Assembly (NCBI RefSeq): GCF_041381155.1
Contig: NC_091142.1
Location: forward strand, 40,411,604-40,475,603
Length of the DNA stretch: 64,000 nucleotides
Source: Argopecten irradians
Taxonomy: Eukaryota > Mollusca > Bivalvia > Pectinida > Pectinidae
Direction of reading: 5' to 3'
The notes under the pieces were generated by a model. It worked only from the letters and a program-made list of their open reading frames with translations, made no database searches and was not told where the DNA came from. Made by a program: the position numbers and the translations under genes. Positions 25,313-37,513 of the stretch are shown piece after piece. How positions within the stretch are numbered: the stretch's first letter is position 1; the number at the start of each line of letters is the position of its first letter.

Positions 25313-28300
25313 GTAAATGTCAAATCGTAGTGTGAATAGCATGGTACCGGTAGTCTTACTACCTGCCGGTTGACCGTTTTTCAATGGTGACGTTTCTTGG
25401 AACTTGATAGAATATTGTAAATTTGCATATTCCCACATATGTATGTAAGAGGAGATGAACGGATTTTAGTTTATTTAAAAATGTTATCCTTACCTCTTAA
25501 CATTTCCTGCAAATCCATGTACAGTATCGGTTACAATATAAAATGTAGACAATCGACTGCCTCAGTAGTGACCGGACATATATGTATGTAACATTTACGT
25601 AACGTCCGTATTTGTTCGTGTTATGTCTGTAGGTAAATTCAATATATGCCCTCTAATATTGAACTAATGATCTTCAATTATATACATATTTTATTTGTGT
25701 AAACACAAAATTTATGAAATTGATATCATATTAGACCAAATAATTTAGTTCTAACTTCTGTTTCTACTTCTGCTTTTAAATGACCACCTTAACCAGGATG
25801 AAGATTATTTCATATGGTGGTGTGCTAAATACCAAAGATTGAATATAAACATATTTCAAAGTATAAACAGATTAAAAAAAATATGGCAGGGTTGTGAGGG
25901 CTGTTTTGAAAGCTTTGAGTTTGATGATTTAATAGAAACATATAAGACAAAGAATAGATGACTTCATTTAATTGGCAGAGGGACTCTAGTAAGGACCTCG
26001 GTAATCATGTAATTAAAACGCCATTAAACCCTTCTGATGTGTAACCATGTAGTTATCTATTAATTGATGGCGATCAGATGGAACACTATAACTTGGAGAG
26101 TATTCCTAGGATTGTACAAGTGCTTGTTTAGACGCAATCTAAAAGAGTTCACAGTTAGACTTTACAGATATCACACGAAAAAGGCATGCAAACTCCAAAT
26201 AAACTTCAAGTATCTACAATTCTGGCCCTGCAGCTAGGGCGTTAGAATTGTACCAGCTGCCCCTATTGCATGATCGTAAAAGGCGACTAAATTTAGGATC
26301 TTATCTTTTCTCTTCTTCCTAACTGACTTTATCTTTCCTAAGGCCTCCCTTGGCACCGCCTCACTTTTGGCCTTGAGTTGAGCGTTCGCTCCTGTGAGGA
26401 AGGCTCTGGGTTCTGTCCCCTGGCCGAGACATACCAAAGTCTATAGAAATGGTAGTTTCTGCTCTTGCTTAGCGCTCAGCATACAGGGAGTGGGACGACT
26501 GGTTCGCCCGTTGTCAGTATAATGTGACCGGGTGGGGTGTGTTGCTTGGTGTCTTCGGCGGCATGCTTCAGTGATATAGCACTATAAAAAGGGCAAAAGT
26601 TCCACTATACAAGAAGACACAACAAGAATATACCGCAGTCTTCCAAAACACACACCTCACACAACATACATGCAACACACCGCATACACATTGGAGGCCT
26701 TCCTTACATGACCCTAGCTGTTAATAGGACGTAAATTATTCAAACAAACAAACAAACAAACAAATCTACAATTCTGCTATCTACTATTTAACATGATATA
26801 CTAAGTTTGATATGTAACAAAAGTTCAAGATGGTATGGGCACAAGTTTTTAAAGAAAAAAATATGTTTTTATTGATTATAAATATTAATAAAATAAAATT
26901 TTAATGGTGACAAAATCATACCAAAATATCTTCAGTAGATGAACTGTAAATCATGCCATTGAACAATGTACATGTATAAACTTGATATTTATGCAAAAAA
27001 AACATTTTTAGCTCACCTGGCCAGAATGTCTGTCGTCCGTCCGTCCGTCCGTCTGTCTGTCTGTCCGTCAACATTTCCTTTTAATCGCTACTAGTCATAG
27101 AGTTCTGCATGGATTGTAACCAAATTTGGCCACAAACATCCTTTGGGAGGGGGAACAGAACTTGTATAAATTTTGGCTCTGACCCCCCGGGGGCAGGAGG
27201 GGCGGGGCCCAATATGGGAAATAGAGGTAAATCCTATAAATCGCTACTTGTCCTAGAGTTCTGCATGGATTGTAACCAAATTTGGCCACAAACATCCTTA
27301 GGGGAGGGGGAACAGAACTTGTATAAATTTTGGCTCTGACCCCCCGGGGGCAGGAGGGGCGGGGCCCAATATGGGAAATAGAGGTAAATCCTATAAATCG
27401 CTACTTGTCCTAGAGTTCTGCATGGATTGTAACCAAATTTGGCCACAAACATCCTTAGGGGAGGGGGAACAGAACTTGTATAAATTTTGGCTCTGGTCCC
27501 TCGGGGGCAGGAGGGGCGGGGCCCAATAGGGGAAATAGAGGTAAATCCTTTAAATCGCTACTTGTCCTAGAGTTCTGCATGGAATGTAACCAAATTTGGC
27601 CACAAACATCCTTGGGGGAGGGGGAACAGAACTTGTATAAATTTTGGCTCTGGTCCCTCGGGGGCAGGAGGGGCGGGGCCCAATAGGGGAAATAGAGGTA
27701 AATCCTTTAAATCGCTACTAGTCATAGAGTTCTGAATGGAATATAACCAAATTTGGCCACAAACATCCTTAGGGGAGGGGGAACAGAATTTGTATAAATT
27801 TTGGCTCTGACCCCCCGGGGGCAGGAGGGGCGGGGCCCAATAGGGGAAATAGAGGTAAATCCTTTAAATCGCTACTTGTCATAGAGTTCTGCATGGAATG
27901 TAACCAAATTTGGCCATGAAAATCCTTGGGGGAAGGGGAACAGAACTTGTATGAAATTTGGCTCTGGTCCCCCGGGGGCAGGAGGGGCGGGGCCCAATAG
28001 GGGAAATAGAGGTAAATCCTTTAAATCGCTACTAGTCATAGAGTCCTGAATGGAATGTAACCAAATTTGGCCACAAACATCCTTGGGGGAAGGGGAACAG
28101 AACTTGTATAAATTTTGGCTCTGGTCCCCCGGGGGCAGGGGCAGGACGGGGCGGGGCCCAATAGGGGAAATAGAGGTAAATCCTTTAAATCGCTACTAGT
28201 CATAGAGTTCTGAATGGAATGTAACCAAATTTGGCCACAAACATCCTTGGGGGAAGGGGAACAGAACTTGTATAAATTTTGACTCTGGCCCCCCCAGGGC

Positions 28301-30671
28301 AGGACGGGTGGGGCCCAATAGGGGAATTAGAGGTAAATCCTTTAAATCGCTACTTGTCCTAGAGTTTTGCTTGGATTGTGACCAAATTTAGCCATAAACA
28401 TCCTTGGGGGAAGGGGAAACAGAACTTGTGTAAATTTTGGCTCTGACCCCCTGGGGGCAGGAGGGGTGGGGCCCAATAGGGGATTTAGAGGTTAATATTA
28501 TAATTCCTTCAGAAAAGAAACAATGAACCTGTATTCAGAATATTACTTGGCATTACAAACCAGGTGAGCGATATTTATGCAAAAAAACATTTTTTAACGA
28601 ATACAATAAAATGTATAGAAAAAATAACTTTAAATCTGAGGTCCCTTTGCCATCAGCAAAAGTAATGGTATTGGTTTCCAATCTCCTTTACCTACTGATA
28701 TGTTCTGGTTCTAATGATGTGTACAATAGTGTTTAGAAAAATAAAAAAGAACACCTGAATAGCCTAACACTGTAAATTACAATAATGAGTTATAATTACT
28801 GGCAGGCAGATGATTTACATGGAGTACCGATTCTCACCATCACATGTATATTTGCATGGTTACATCACTATCACATGTATATTTGCATGGTTACATCACC
28901 ATCACATGTATATTTGCATGGTTACATCACCATCACATGTATATTTGCATGGTTACATCACCATCACATGTATATTTGCATGGTTACGTCACCATCACAT
29001 GTATATTTGCATGGTTACATCACCATCACATGTATATTTGCATGGTTACATCACCATCACATGTATATTTGCATGGTTACATCACCATCACATCAATATT
29101 TGCATGGTTACATCACCATCACATGTATATTTGCATGGTTACATCACCATCACATGTATATTTACATGGTTACATCACCATCACATCTATATTTGCATGG
29201 CTACATCACCATCACATGTATATTTGCATGGTTACGTCACCATCACATCTATATTTGCATGGTTACATCACCATCACATGTAAATTTGCATGGTTACATT
29301 ACCATCACATGTATATTTACATGGTTACATCACCATCACATGTATATTTGCATGGTTACATCACCATCACATGTATATTTGCATGGTTACATCACCATCA
29401 CATGTATATTTGCATGGTTACATCACCATCACATGTATATTTGCATGGTTACATCACCATCACATGTATATTTGCATGGTTACATCACCATCACATGTAT
29501 ATTTGCATGGTTACGTCACCATCACATGTATATTTGCATGGTTACATCACCATCACATGTATATTTGTATGGTTACATGCAAATTTTTGTAATAAGTTTT
29601 TGATAGATCACACTAAATATAATACAATTTGCGTGTAATCATACATGTGAGAATGAAGATGAAAATTGTCATGTGACAAAAATTGGTCTCTGACTTTAGA
29701 GGTATGAAAATGATTTGCTATAAAGATTGTTTTATTACATGTTAAAATATTTTAGGAGTGTGACCCTAATTCCTGAGGAGAATGAGGACATGTGGCACAC
29801 CTACAACCTGGTAACCATTGGAGACTCCTTAAGGTCAACGACCATCAGGTAAAATAAAAGTAAATTGGTACCGTGTGTCAAATTTGTAGCAATTGGGACT
29901 TCTTAGATGTAATATCAGCCAGTCTTTAGCCGTCAGTTACCAACCAAGACATGGAACAGGCAAAATTAAACAACATGCACTTATTTGACACATGCTTGAA
30001 ACAATGTATGTTACACTTTCAATATAGTATCTTATCTGAATACAATATTTTACATGAAGATCTCTAGGGAACAAATTTCTTTTATGAAATTGATTTTGTT
30101 TATCCGGTTGTGTTTCTAGAAAAGTCCAGACCGAGTCAGCTACAGGGAGTGTAAGTGTAAACAAAGTAAGGACCACTCTCACTATCCATGTGGAAGCCAT
30201 AGAATTTGATACACAAGGATGTATGCTCAGGGTGAGAGGACGCAATATACAGGAAAACCAGTATGTCAAGGTAGGAAGGCACTGTTACAATTCAATATTG
30301 ATCAGTTGCAATAGAAACAATATTTTACCATACTATGGCTGATTAAATAACATTGTATTTCGAGCTAGGGTGGCACAAAGAAACAAATAGTCTTTTATCT
30401 TGGATTGCATGTAAAACAAAACTGGTTTCCCATGATCTTGCAATTCTTCCTGTAGCATTTCCGTTCAAGCAAACAATGATTTACTAATTGTATTGGTAAT
30501 TATGACCAGTCTGTATCTAAAATGTTACTGTTTTAGCAGGAAGTTTGAATCCAGGATTAAAGACATGTTTTTTTTTGTAGATGGGTGCTTATCACACCCT
30601 TGACCTGGAGCTGAATAGAAAGTTTACATTGGGTAAACAGGAATGGGACAGTGTGGTTCTGGAGAGGATCG
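25272..30671 (+). CDS. PELO: Pelota (ribosome rescue factor), N-terminal part, exons 1-4
   Basis: Spliced CDS: 25272-25312, 29756-29848, 30120-30270 and 30581-30671. Exon lengths of 41, 93, 151 and 91 nt keep one frame across three GT/AG introns and give 125 codons plus one base. Diagnostic segments are [58 protein letters not shown] and [11 protein letters not shown], all close to animal Pelota. In the family this is the N-terminal (eRF1_1) domain, which enters the decoding centre of stalled ribosomes with HBS1L. The central and C-terminal domains (full length about 385 aa) are not found downstream in this window. Exon 4 ends at a donor (GATCG|GTAGGT) that has been amplified into the array that follows. 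Recognition is firm; whether this copy is functional is open. Confidence 0.9.
26005..26795 (-). mobile_element. 3' fragment of a CR1-like LINE, split by a SINE
   Basis: 'aatcatgtaattaaaac' through 'gagttcaca' to 'atctacaattctg' matches the 3' part of the LINE at 21230-21440 with divergence. It is interrupted at 26225-26763 by a SINE and resumes for a few bases. Same orientation as the 21.3-kb element. Confidence 0.65.
26225..26763 (+). mobile_element. SINE-like retroposon with CAAA tail
   Basis: A 539-bp insertion flanked by the 13-bp direct repeat ATCTACAATTCTG (26212-26224 and 26764-26776). It ends in a CAAA-repeat tail at about 26739-26763. Tail plus target duplication are the marks of LINE-mediated retroposition. 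I cannot assign the head to a specific RNA gene with confidence. Confidence 0.75.
27005..28571 (+). mobile_element. Helentron/HINE-like element with 9 x 158-bp units (copy 1)
   Basis: Begins TTTTTAGCTCACCTGG, then a CCGT/CTGT microsatellite (27032-27066), then nine units of about 158 bp, and ends CCAGGTGAGCGAT. The sub-terminal inverted repeat is GCTCACCTGG/CCAGGTGAGC. Each unit contains 'ccaaatttggccacaaacat', 'gaacagaacttgtataaatt' and a GC-rich block with GGGGCGGGGCCC. Near-identical 26-bp sequences flank it (26984-27009 and from 28570). It lacks the terminal hairpin seen in copy 2. No coding capacity. Confidence 0.75.
28836..29576. repeat. 31-bp minisatellite, about 24 copies, one octamer motif per unit
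   Basis: The unit contains 'catcacatgtatatttgcat' and 'ggttacatcac', with a period of 31 bp. Most units hold ATTTGCAT, the reverse complement of the POU-factor octamer ATGCAAAT. Some units carry ACGTCA in place of ACATCA. All three plus-strand frames are open because 31 = 1 mod 3 and the unit has no stop. Lies in PELO intron 1, about 180 bp before exon 2. Confidence 0.9.
29756..29848 (+). CDS. PELO: PELO exon 2
   Basis: Acceptor ATTTTAG, donor CAG|GTAAAA. Encodes [17 protein letters not shown] and [11 protein letters not shown]. The motif EDMWHTYNL...GD.LR is the hallmark of the Pelota/Dom34 N-terminal domain. Confidence 0.92.
30120..30270 (+). CDS. PELO: PELO exon 3
   Basis: Acceptor GTTTCTAG, donor AAG|GTAGGA. 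Encodes [26 protein letters not shown] and [12 protein letters not shown], in line with animal Pelota. Ends in phase 0. Confidence 0.92.
30581..30671 (+). CDS. PELO: PELO exon 4 (parent of the 73-bp array)
   Basis: Acceptor TTTTTTGTAG. Encodes [15 protein letters not shown] and [13 protein letters not shown], ending in phase 1 at GATCG|GTAGGT. The last 39 nt and the following 34 intron bases form the repeat unit amplified downstream. If not spliced at this donor, the frame reads into intron and stops within about 12 codons. Confidence 0.85.
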
Positions 30672-33600
30672 GTAGGTTTATACCTGTTGTATACACTAAT
30701 TACTAGTAAACAGGAATGGGACAGTGTGGTTCTGGAGAGGATCATTAGGTTTATTACTAGTAAACAGGAATGGGACAGTGTGGTTCTGGAGAGGATCGGT
30801 AGGTTTATATCTGTTGTATACACTTATTACTAGTAAACAGGAATGGGACAGTGTGGTTCTGGAGAGGATCGGTAGGTTTATATCTGTTCTATACACTTAT
30901 TACTAGTAAACAGGAATGGGACAGTGTGGTTCTGGAGAGGATCGGTAGGTTTATATCTGTTCTACACACTAATTACTAGTAAACAGGAATGGGACAGTGT
31001 GGTTCTGGAGAGGATCGGTAGGTTTATATATGTTCTACACACTTATTACTAGTAAACAGGAATGGGACAGTGTGGTTCTGGAGAGGATCGGTAGGTTTAT
31101 ATCTGTTCTATACACTAATTACTAGTAAACAGGAATGGGACAGTGTGGTTCTGGAGAGGATCGGTAGGTTTATATCTGTTCTTATACACTTATTACTAGT
31201 AAACAGGAATGGGACAGTGTGGTTCTGGAGAGGATCGGTAGGTTTATACTGTTCTATACACTTATTACTAGTAAACAGGAATGGGACAGTGTGGTTCTGG
31301 AGAGGATCGGTAGGTTTATATCTGTGTTCTATACACTTATTACTAGTAAACAGGAATGGGACAGTGTGGTTCTGGAGAGGATCGGTAGGTTTATATCTGT
31401 TCTACACACTAATTACTAGTAAACAGGAATGGGACAGTGTGGTTCTGGAGAGGATCGGTAGGTTTATATCTGTTCTATACACACTTATTACTAGTAAACA
31501 GGAATGGGACAGTGTGGTTCTGGAGAGGATCGGTAGGTTTATATTGTTTCTCACTATTACTAGTAAACAGGAATGGGACAGTGTGGTTCTGGAGAGGATC
31601 GGTAGGTTTATATCTGTTCTACACACTAATTACTAGTAAACAGGAATGGGACAGTGTGGTTCTGGAGAGGATCGGTAGGTTTATATCTGTTCTACACACT
31701 AATTACTAGTAAACAGGAATGGGACAGTGTGGTTCTGGAGAGGATCGGTAGGTTTATACCTGTTCTATACACTTATTACTAGTAAACAGGAATGGGACAG
31801 TGTGGTTCTGGAGAGGATCGGTAGGTTTATATCTGTTCTACACACTTATTACTAGTAAACAGGAATGGGACAGTGTGGTTCTGTGTGGTTCTGGAGAGGA
31901 TCGGTAGGTTTATATCTGTTCTATACACTAATTACTAGTAAACAGGAATGGGACAGTGTGGTTCTGGAGAGGATCGGTAGGTTTATACCTGTTCTATACA
32001 CTTATTACTAGTAAACAGGAATGGGACAGTGTGGTTCTGGAGAGGATCGGTAGGTTTATATCTGTTCTACACACTTATTACTAGTAAACAGGAATGGGAC
32101 AGTGTGGTTCTGGAGAGGATCGGTAGGTTTATATCTGTTCTATACACTTATTACTAGTAAACAGGAATGGGACAGTGTGGTTCTGGAGAGGATCGGTAGG
32201 TTTATATCTGTTCTATACACTTATTACTAGTAAACAGGAATGGGACAGTGTGGTTCTGGAGAGGATCGGTAGGTTTATATCTGTTCTACACACTTATTAC
32301 TAGTAAACAGGAATGGGACAGTGTGGTTCTGGAGAGGATCGGTAGGTTTATATCTGTTCTATACACTTATTACTAGTAAACAGGAATGGGACAGTGTGGT
32401 TCTGGAGAGGATCGGTAGGTTTATATCTGTTCTATACACTTATTACTAGTAAACAGGAATGGGACAGTGTGGTTCTGGAGAGGATCGGTAGGTTTATATC
32501 TGTTCTATACACTTATTACTAGTAAACAGGAATGGGACAGTGTGGTTCTGGAGAGGATCGGTAGGTTTATATCTGTTCTATACACTTATTACTAGTAAAC
32601 AGGAATGGGACAGTGTGGTTCTGGAGAGGATCGGTAGGTTTATATCTGTTCTATACACTAATTACTAGTAAACAGGAATGGGACAGTGTGGTTCTGGAGA
32701 GGATCGGTAGGTTTATATCTGTTCTATACACTTATTACTAGTAAACAGGAATGGGACAGTGTGGTTCTGGAGAGGATCGGTAGGTTTATATATGTTCTAT
32801 ACACTTATTACTAGTAAACAGGAATGGGACAGTGTGGTTCTGGAGAGGATCGGTAGGTTTATATCTGTTCTATACACTAATTACTAGTAAACAGGAATGG
32901 GACAGTGTGGTTCTGGAGAGGATCGGTAGGTTTATACTGTTCTATACACTATTACTAGTAAACAGGAATGGGACAGTGTGGTTCTGGAGAGGATCGGTAG
33001 GTTTATATTGTTCTATACACTTATTACTAGTAAACAGGAATGGGACAGTGTGGTTCTGGAGAGGATCGGTAGGTTTATATCTGTTCTATACACTTATTAC
33101 TAGTAAACAGGAATGGGACAGTGTGGTTCTGGAGAGGATCGGTAGGTTTATATCTGTTCTACACACTTATTACTAGTAAACAGGAATGGGACAGTGTGGT
33201 TCTGGAGAGGATCGGTAGGTTTTATATCTGTTCTATACACTATTACTAGTAAACAGGAATGGGACAGTGTGGTTCTGGAGAGGATCGGTAGGTTTATATC
33301 TGTTCTACACACTTATTACTAGTAAACAGGAATGGGACAGTGTGGTTCTGGAGAGGATCGGTAGGTTTATATCTGTTCTACACTATTATTACTAGTAAAC
33401 AGGAATGGGACAGTGTGGTTCTGGAGAGGATCGGTAGGTTTATATCTGTTCTACACACTAATTACTAGTAAACAGGAATGGGACAGTGTGGTTCTGGAGA
33501 GGATCGGTAGGTTTATATCTGTTCTACACACTAATTACTAGTAAACAGGAATGGGACAGTGTGGTTCTGGAGAGGATCGGTAGGTTTATATCTGTTGTAT

Positions 33601-36265
33601 ACACTTAATTACTAGTAAACAGGAATGGGACAGTGTGGTTCTGGAGAGGATCGGTAGGTTTATATCTGTTCTATACATTATTACTAGTAAACAGGAATGG
33701 GACAGTGTGGTTCTGGAGAGGATCGGTAGGTTTATATCTGTTCTAACACTTATTACTAGTAAACAGGAATGGGACAGTGTGGTTCTGGAGAGGATCGGTA
33801 GGTTTATATCTGTTCTATACACTTATTTACTAGTAAACAGGAATGGGACAGTGTGGTTCTGGAGAGGATCGGTAGGTTTATATCTGTTCTATACACTTAT
33901 TACTAGTAAACAGGAATGGGACAGTGTGGTTCTGGAGAGGATCGGTAGGTTTATATCTGTTCTATACACTTATTACTAGTAAACAGGAATGGGACAGTGT
34001 GGTTCTGGAGAGGATGTTATTCTGTTTAACACTATTACTAGTAAACAGGATGGGGTTCTGGAGAGGATCGGTAGGTTTATATCTGTTCTATACACTAATT
34101 ACTAGTAAACAGGAATGGGACAGTGTGGTTCTGGAGAGGATCGGTAGGTTTATATCTGTTCTATACACTTATTACTAGTAAACAGGAATGGGACAGTGTG
34201 GTTCTGGAGAGGATCGGTAGGTTTATATCTGTTCTATACACTATTACTAGTAAACAGGAAGGAATGGGACAGTGTGGTTCTGGAGAGGTCGGATGGTAGG
34301 TTTATATCTGTTCTATACACTTATTACTAGTAAACAGGAATGGGACAGTGTGGTTCTGGAGAGGATCGGTAGGTTTATATCTGTTCTATACACTTATTAC
34401 TAGTAAACAGGAATGGGACAGTGTGGTTCTGGAGAGGATCGGTAGGTTTATATCTGTTCTATACACTTATTACTAGTAAACAGGAATGGGACAGTGTGGT
34501 TCTGGAGAGGATCGGTAGGTTTATATCTGTTCTATACACTTATTACTAGTAAACAGGAATGGGACAGTGTGGTTCTGGAGAGGATCGGTAGGTTTATATC
34601 TGTTCTATACACTTAATTACTAGTAAACAGGAATGGGACAGTGTGGTTCTGGAGAGGATCGGTAGGTTTATATCTGTTCTATACACTTATTACTAGTAAA
34701 CAGGAATGGGACAGTGTGGTTCTGGAGAGGATCGGTAGGTTTATATCTGTTCTATACACTTATTACTAGTAAACAGGAATGGGACAGTGTGGTTCTGGAG
34801 AGGATCGGTAGGTTTATACCTGTTCTACACACTTATTACTAGTAAACAGGAATGGGACAGTGTGGTTCTGGAGAGGATCGGTAGGTTTATATCTGTTCTA
34901 TACACTTATTACTAGTAAACAGGAATGGGACAGTGTGGTTCTGGAGAGGATCGGTAGGTTTATATCTGTTCTATACACTTATTACTAGTAAACAGGAATG
35001 GGACAGTGTGGTTCTGGAGAGGATCGGTAGGTTTATATCTGTTCTATACACTTATTACTAGTAAACAGGAATGGGACAGTGTGGTTCTGGAGAGGATCGG
35101 AGGTTTATATCTGTTCTACACACTAATTACTAGTAAACAGGAATGGGACAGTGTGGTTCTGGAGAGGATCGGTAGGTTTATATCTGTTCTATACACTAAT
35201 TACTAGTAAACAGGAATGGGACAGTGTGGTTCTGGAGAGGATCGGTAGGTTTATATCTGTTCTATACACTTATTACTAGTAAACAGGAATGGGACAGTGT
35301 GGTTCTGGAGAGGATCGGTAGGTTTATATCTGTTCTATACACTTATTACTAGTAAACAGGAATGGGACAGTGTGGTTCTGGAGAGGATCGGTAGGTTTAT
35401 ATCTGTTCTATACACTTATTACTAGTAAACAGGAATGGGACAGTGTGGTTCTGGAGAGGATCGGTAGGTTTATATCTGTTCTACACACTAATTACTAGTA
35501 AACAGGAATGGGACAGTGTGGTTCTGGAGAGGATCGGTAGGTTTATATCTGTTCTATACACTAATTACTAGTAAACAGGAATGGGACAGTGTGGTTCTGG
35601 AGAGGATCGGTAGGTTTATATCTGTTCTATACACTTATTACTAGTAAACAGGAATGGGACAGTGTGGTTCTGGAGAGGATCGGTAGGTTTATATCTGTTC
35701 TATACACTTATTACTAGTAAACAGGAATGGGACAGTGTGGTTCTGGAGAGGATCGGTAGGTTTATATCTGTTCTACACACTTATTACTAGTAAACAGGAA
35801 TGGGACAGTGTGGTTCTGGAGAGGATCGGTAGGTTTATATCTGTTCTATACACTTATTACTAGTAAACAGGAATGGGACAGTGTGGTTCTGGAGAGGATC
35901 GGTAGGTTTATATCTGTTGTATACACTTATTACTAGTAAACAGGAATGGGACAGTGTGGTTCTGGAGAGGATCGGTAGGTTTATATCTGTTCTATACACT
36001 TATTACTAGTAAACAGGAATGGGACAGTGTGGTTCTGGAGAGGATCGGTAGGTTTATATCTGTTCTACACACTAATTACTAGTAAACAGGAATGGGACAG
36101 TGTGGTTCTGGAGAGGATCGGTAGGTTTATATCTGTTCTATACACTTATTACTAGTAAACAGGAATGGGACAGTGTGGTTCTGGAGAGGATCGGTAGGTT
36201 TATATCTGTTCTATACACTAATTACTAGTAAACAGGAATGGGACAGTGTGGTTCTGGAGAGGAAC
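30633..36265 (+). repeat. 73-bp minisatellite derived from PELO exon 4 and its splice donor, about 77 copies
   Basis: The period is 73 bp, with copies of 65-83 bp. Each unit = 39 bp of exon 4 ('caggaatgggacagtgtggt', 'tctggagaggatcg') + donor GTAGGT + 'ttatatctgttctatacact' + 'tattacta'. The first unit is the exon itself, which fixes the direction of origin. Exonic and intronic parts are about equally conserved, so the array is young or homogenised rather than under coding selection. In the exon frame every unit ends in TAG. Defective units occur at about 34010-34060 (donor lost, short), 34255-34300 and 31870-31890 (internal duplication). The final unit (from 36229) diverges after GAGAGGA and lacks the donor. 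Confidence 0.95.
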
Positions 36266-36924
36266 AAAGAATTGATTGAGAATGTGTAGTGTATACTTTA
36301 TCACACGGAGACCCAGGGTCAATTACACTACACTTATCATTTACAGTAAATAAGCTTACTGTAGTGACATCACATTGTTTGACCATGGTTGATGCACTAC
36401 ACGCTTATATCATGTGGAAATAAGTGAAGCATAGCAATCAACTGTGGGTGTCCGATGATAATTTCATCAGTGATTTTATTATTGTAATCACCATATTCAT
36501 GGATTAAAATTTCATTTATATTTGTTTCATATATTTCTAAAATTTCTTAAAAAGAATTCATCATAATACAATCCATGTTTCAGTGACTTTTGATGTTTCA
36601 CTAAAGAAGTGTAATCACTACCTTGACCTTAGCAAAATTTGCTGATCACTTCAATTTACCATGTAGTTTTACACTATAACACACAGACTCTAGTAAAGTC
36701 AGAAAGTCACATGTTGCACGCATTTTATGTTTTTTTTTGTATCTCCTAAAAGCTGAGAAATGTACCAGTCTGGTTATGTGCTGTAGAGGCTAGGGATATA
36801 GAATACCATAAAAAACGTGCGATGAAATTTCATGAAAAAAAATCGCTGCAAAAACGACTACAAGTATCTTAGAACTTTCAAACTGTAAATCATGACCTTT
36901 TAAACAAGGACATAGTCATTCAGA
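36266..36924. other. AT-rich spacer after the PELO array
   Basis: No PELO exon seen. Contains 'cactacac'-type inverted words at about 36285-36410 that may be a foldback remnant. Confidence 0.5.
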
Positions 36925-37513
36925 TCCCCCGCCAATGGAGCTATCAAAGCTGAAGTAAGTTTGATTGTGGAGACTTATGTGTATGGAAAAAAACAGGAAA
37001 AAGGAAGTTGAGTTAAAGAAAGATGGAGTATAATTCAAGTAGAGCGGGGCTGCAATTGTTGAATCAGGTATACAGCCTTGACATTTACATTAGACTTACA
37101 CAAAGATGGGTGGAGTTTTTTGCAAAGTAGCATTTACCATTTACCATGATATTTTCAGCAATGTTTCCATGGTAACGGAAAAAGTGCAAAAAATGAAAAC
37201 CTAAAAATAGCAAAAGGTACTACTAGACCATAAAAAGAATGTGTCTATGAAGTTTCGTGGAAATATCTCTGCTGGTTTTAGAGTTATGCTCCGGAAATGA
37301 ACCTGCTACAAAAATATGATATTTTCAGCAATGTTTCTATGGTTACAGAAAAAAGCATCGTGCATGAAGCATGAAGTTTTGTGGAAATATCTCTACTGGT
37401 TTTAGAGTTATGCTCCGGAAACCATTCGTACGGACGGACAGACGGACGGACAGACGGACGGATGGAACCCATTTGTATATCCCCCGCCAACTTCGTTGGG
37501 TGGGGGATAATAA
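36925..37513 (+). mobile_element. ACGG-type element (pearl/HINE-like)
   Basis: The left end ATCCCCCGCCAA is inverted near the right end (TTGGGTGGGGGATAATA). Inside are repeated units ('tgatattttcagcaatgttt' and 'tttagagttatgctccgga', each twice or more) and a GGACGGACAGACGGACGG microsatellite at about 37432-37462. A terminal hairpin spans about 37480-37505. Same architecture as the 8.1-kb element but a different body. Confidence 0.65.

Larger units (their letters stand above)
25313..29755 (+). other. PELO intron 1, packed with repeats
   Basis: A 4.4-kb intron holding a LINE 3' fragment with a nested SINE, a nine-unit 158-bp-repeat element and the 31-bp array. The remaining sequence is AT-rich and featureless. 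Confidence 0.8.

Noticed and set aside
28785..29638. Overlapping plus-strand ORFs up to 272 codons ([17 protein letters not shown]...)
   Set aside because: Produced by a 31-bp stop-free tandem repeat. All frames are open and give the same peptide cycle.
30651..35206. Many ORFs reading [14 protein letters not shown]... on + and [17 protein letters not shown] on -
   Set aside because: Shadows of the 73-bp PELO-derived array. Each unit has an in-frame stop or frame change, and only the first unit is a genuine exon.
30633..36265. CRISPR array
   Set aside because: No unique spacers; the whole 73-bp unit is repeated, and the DNA is clearly animal with spliced genes.
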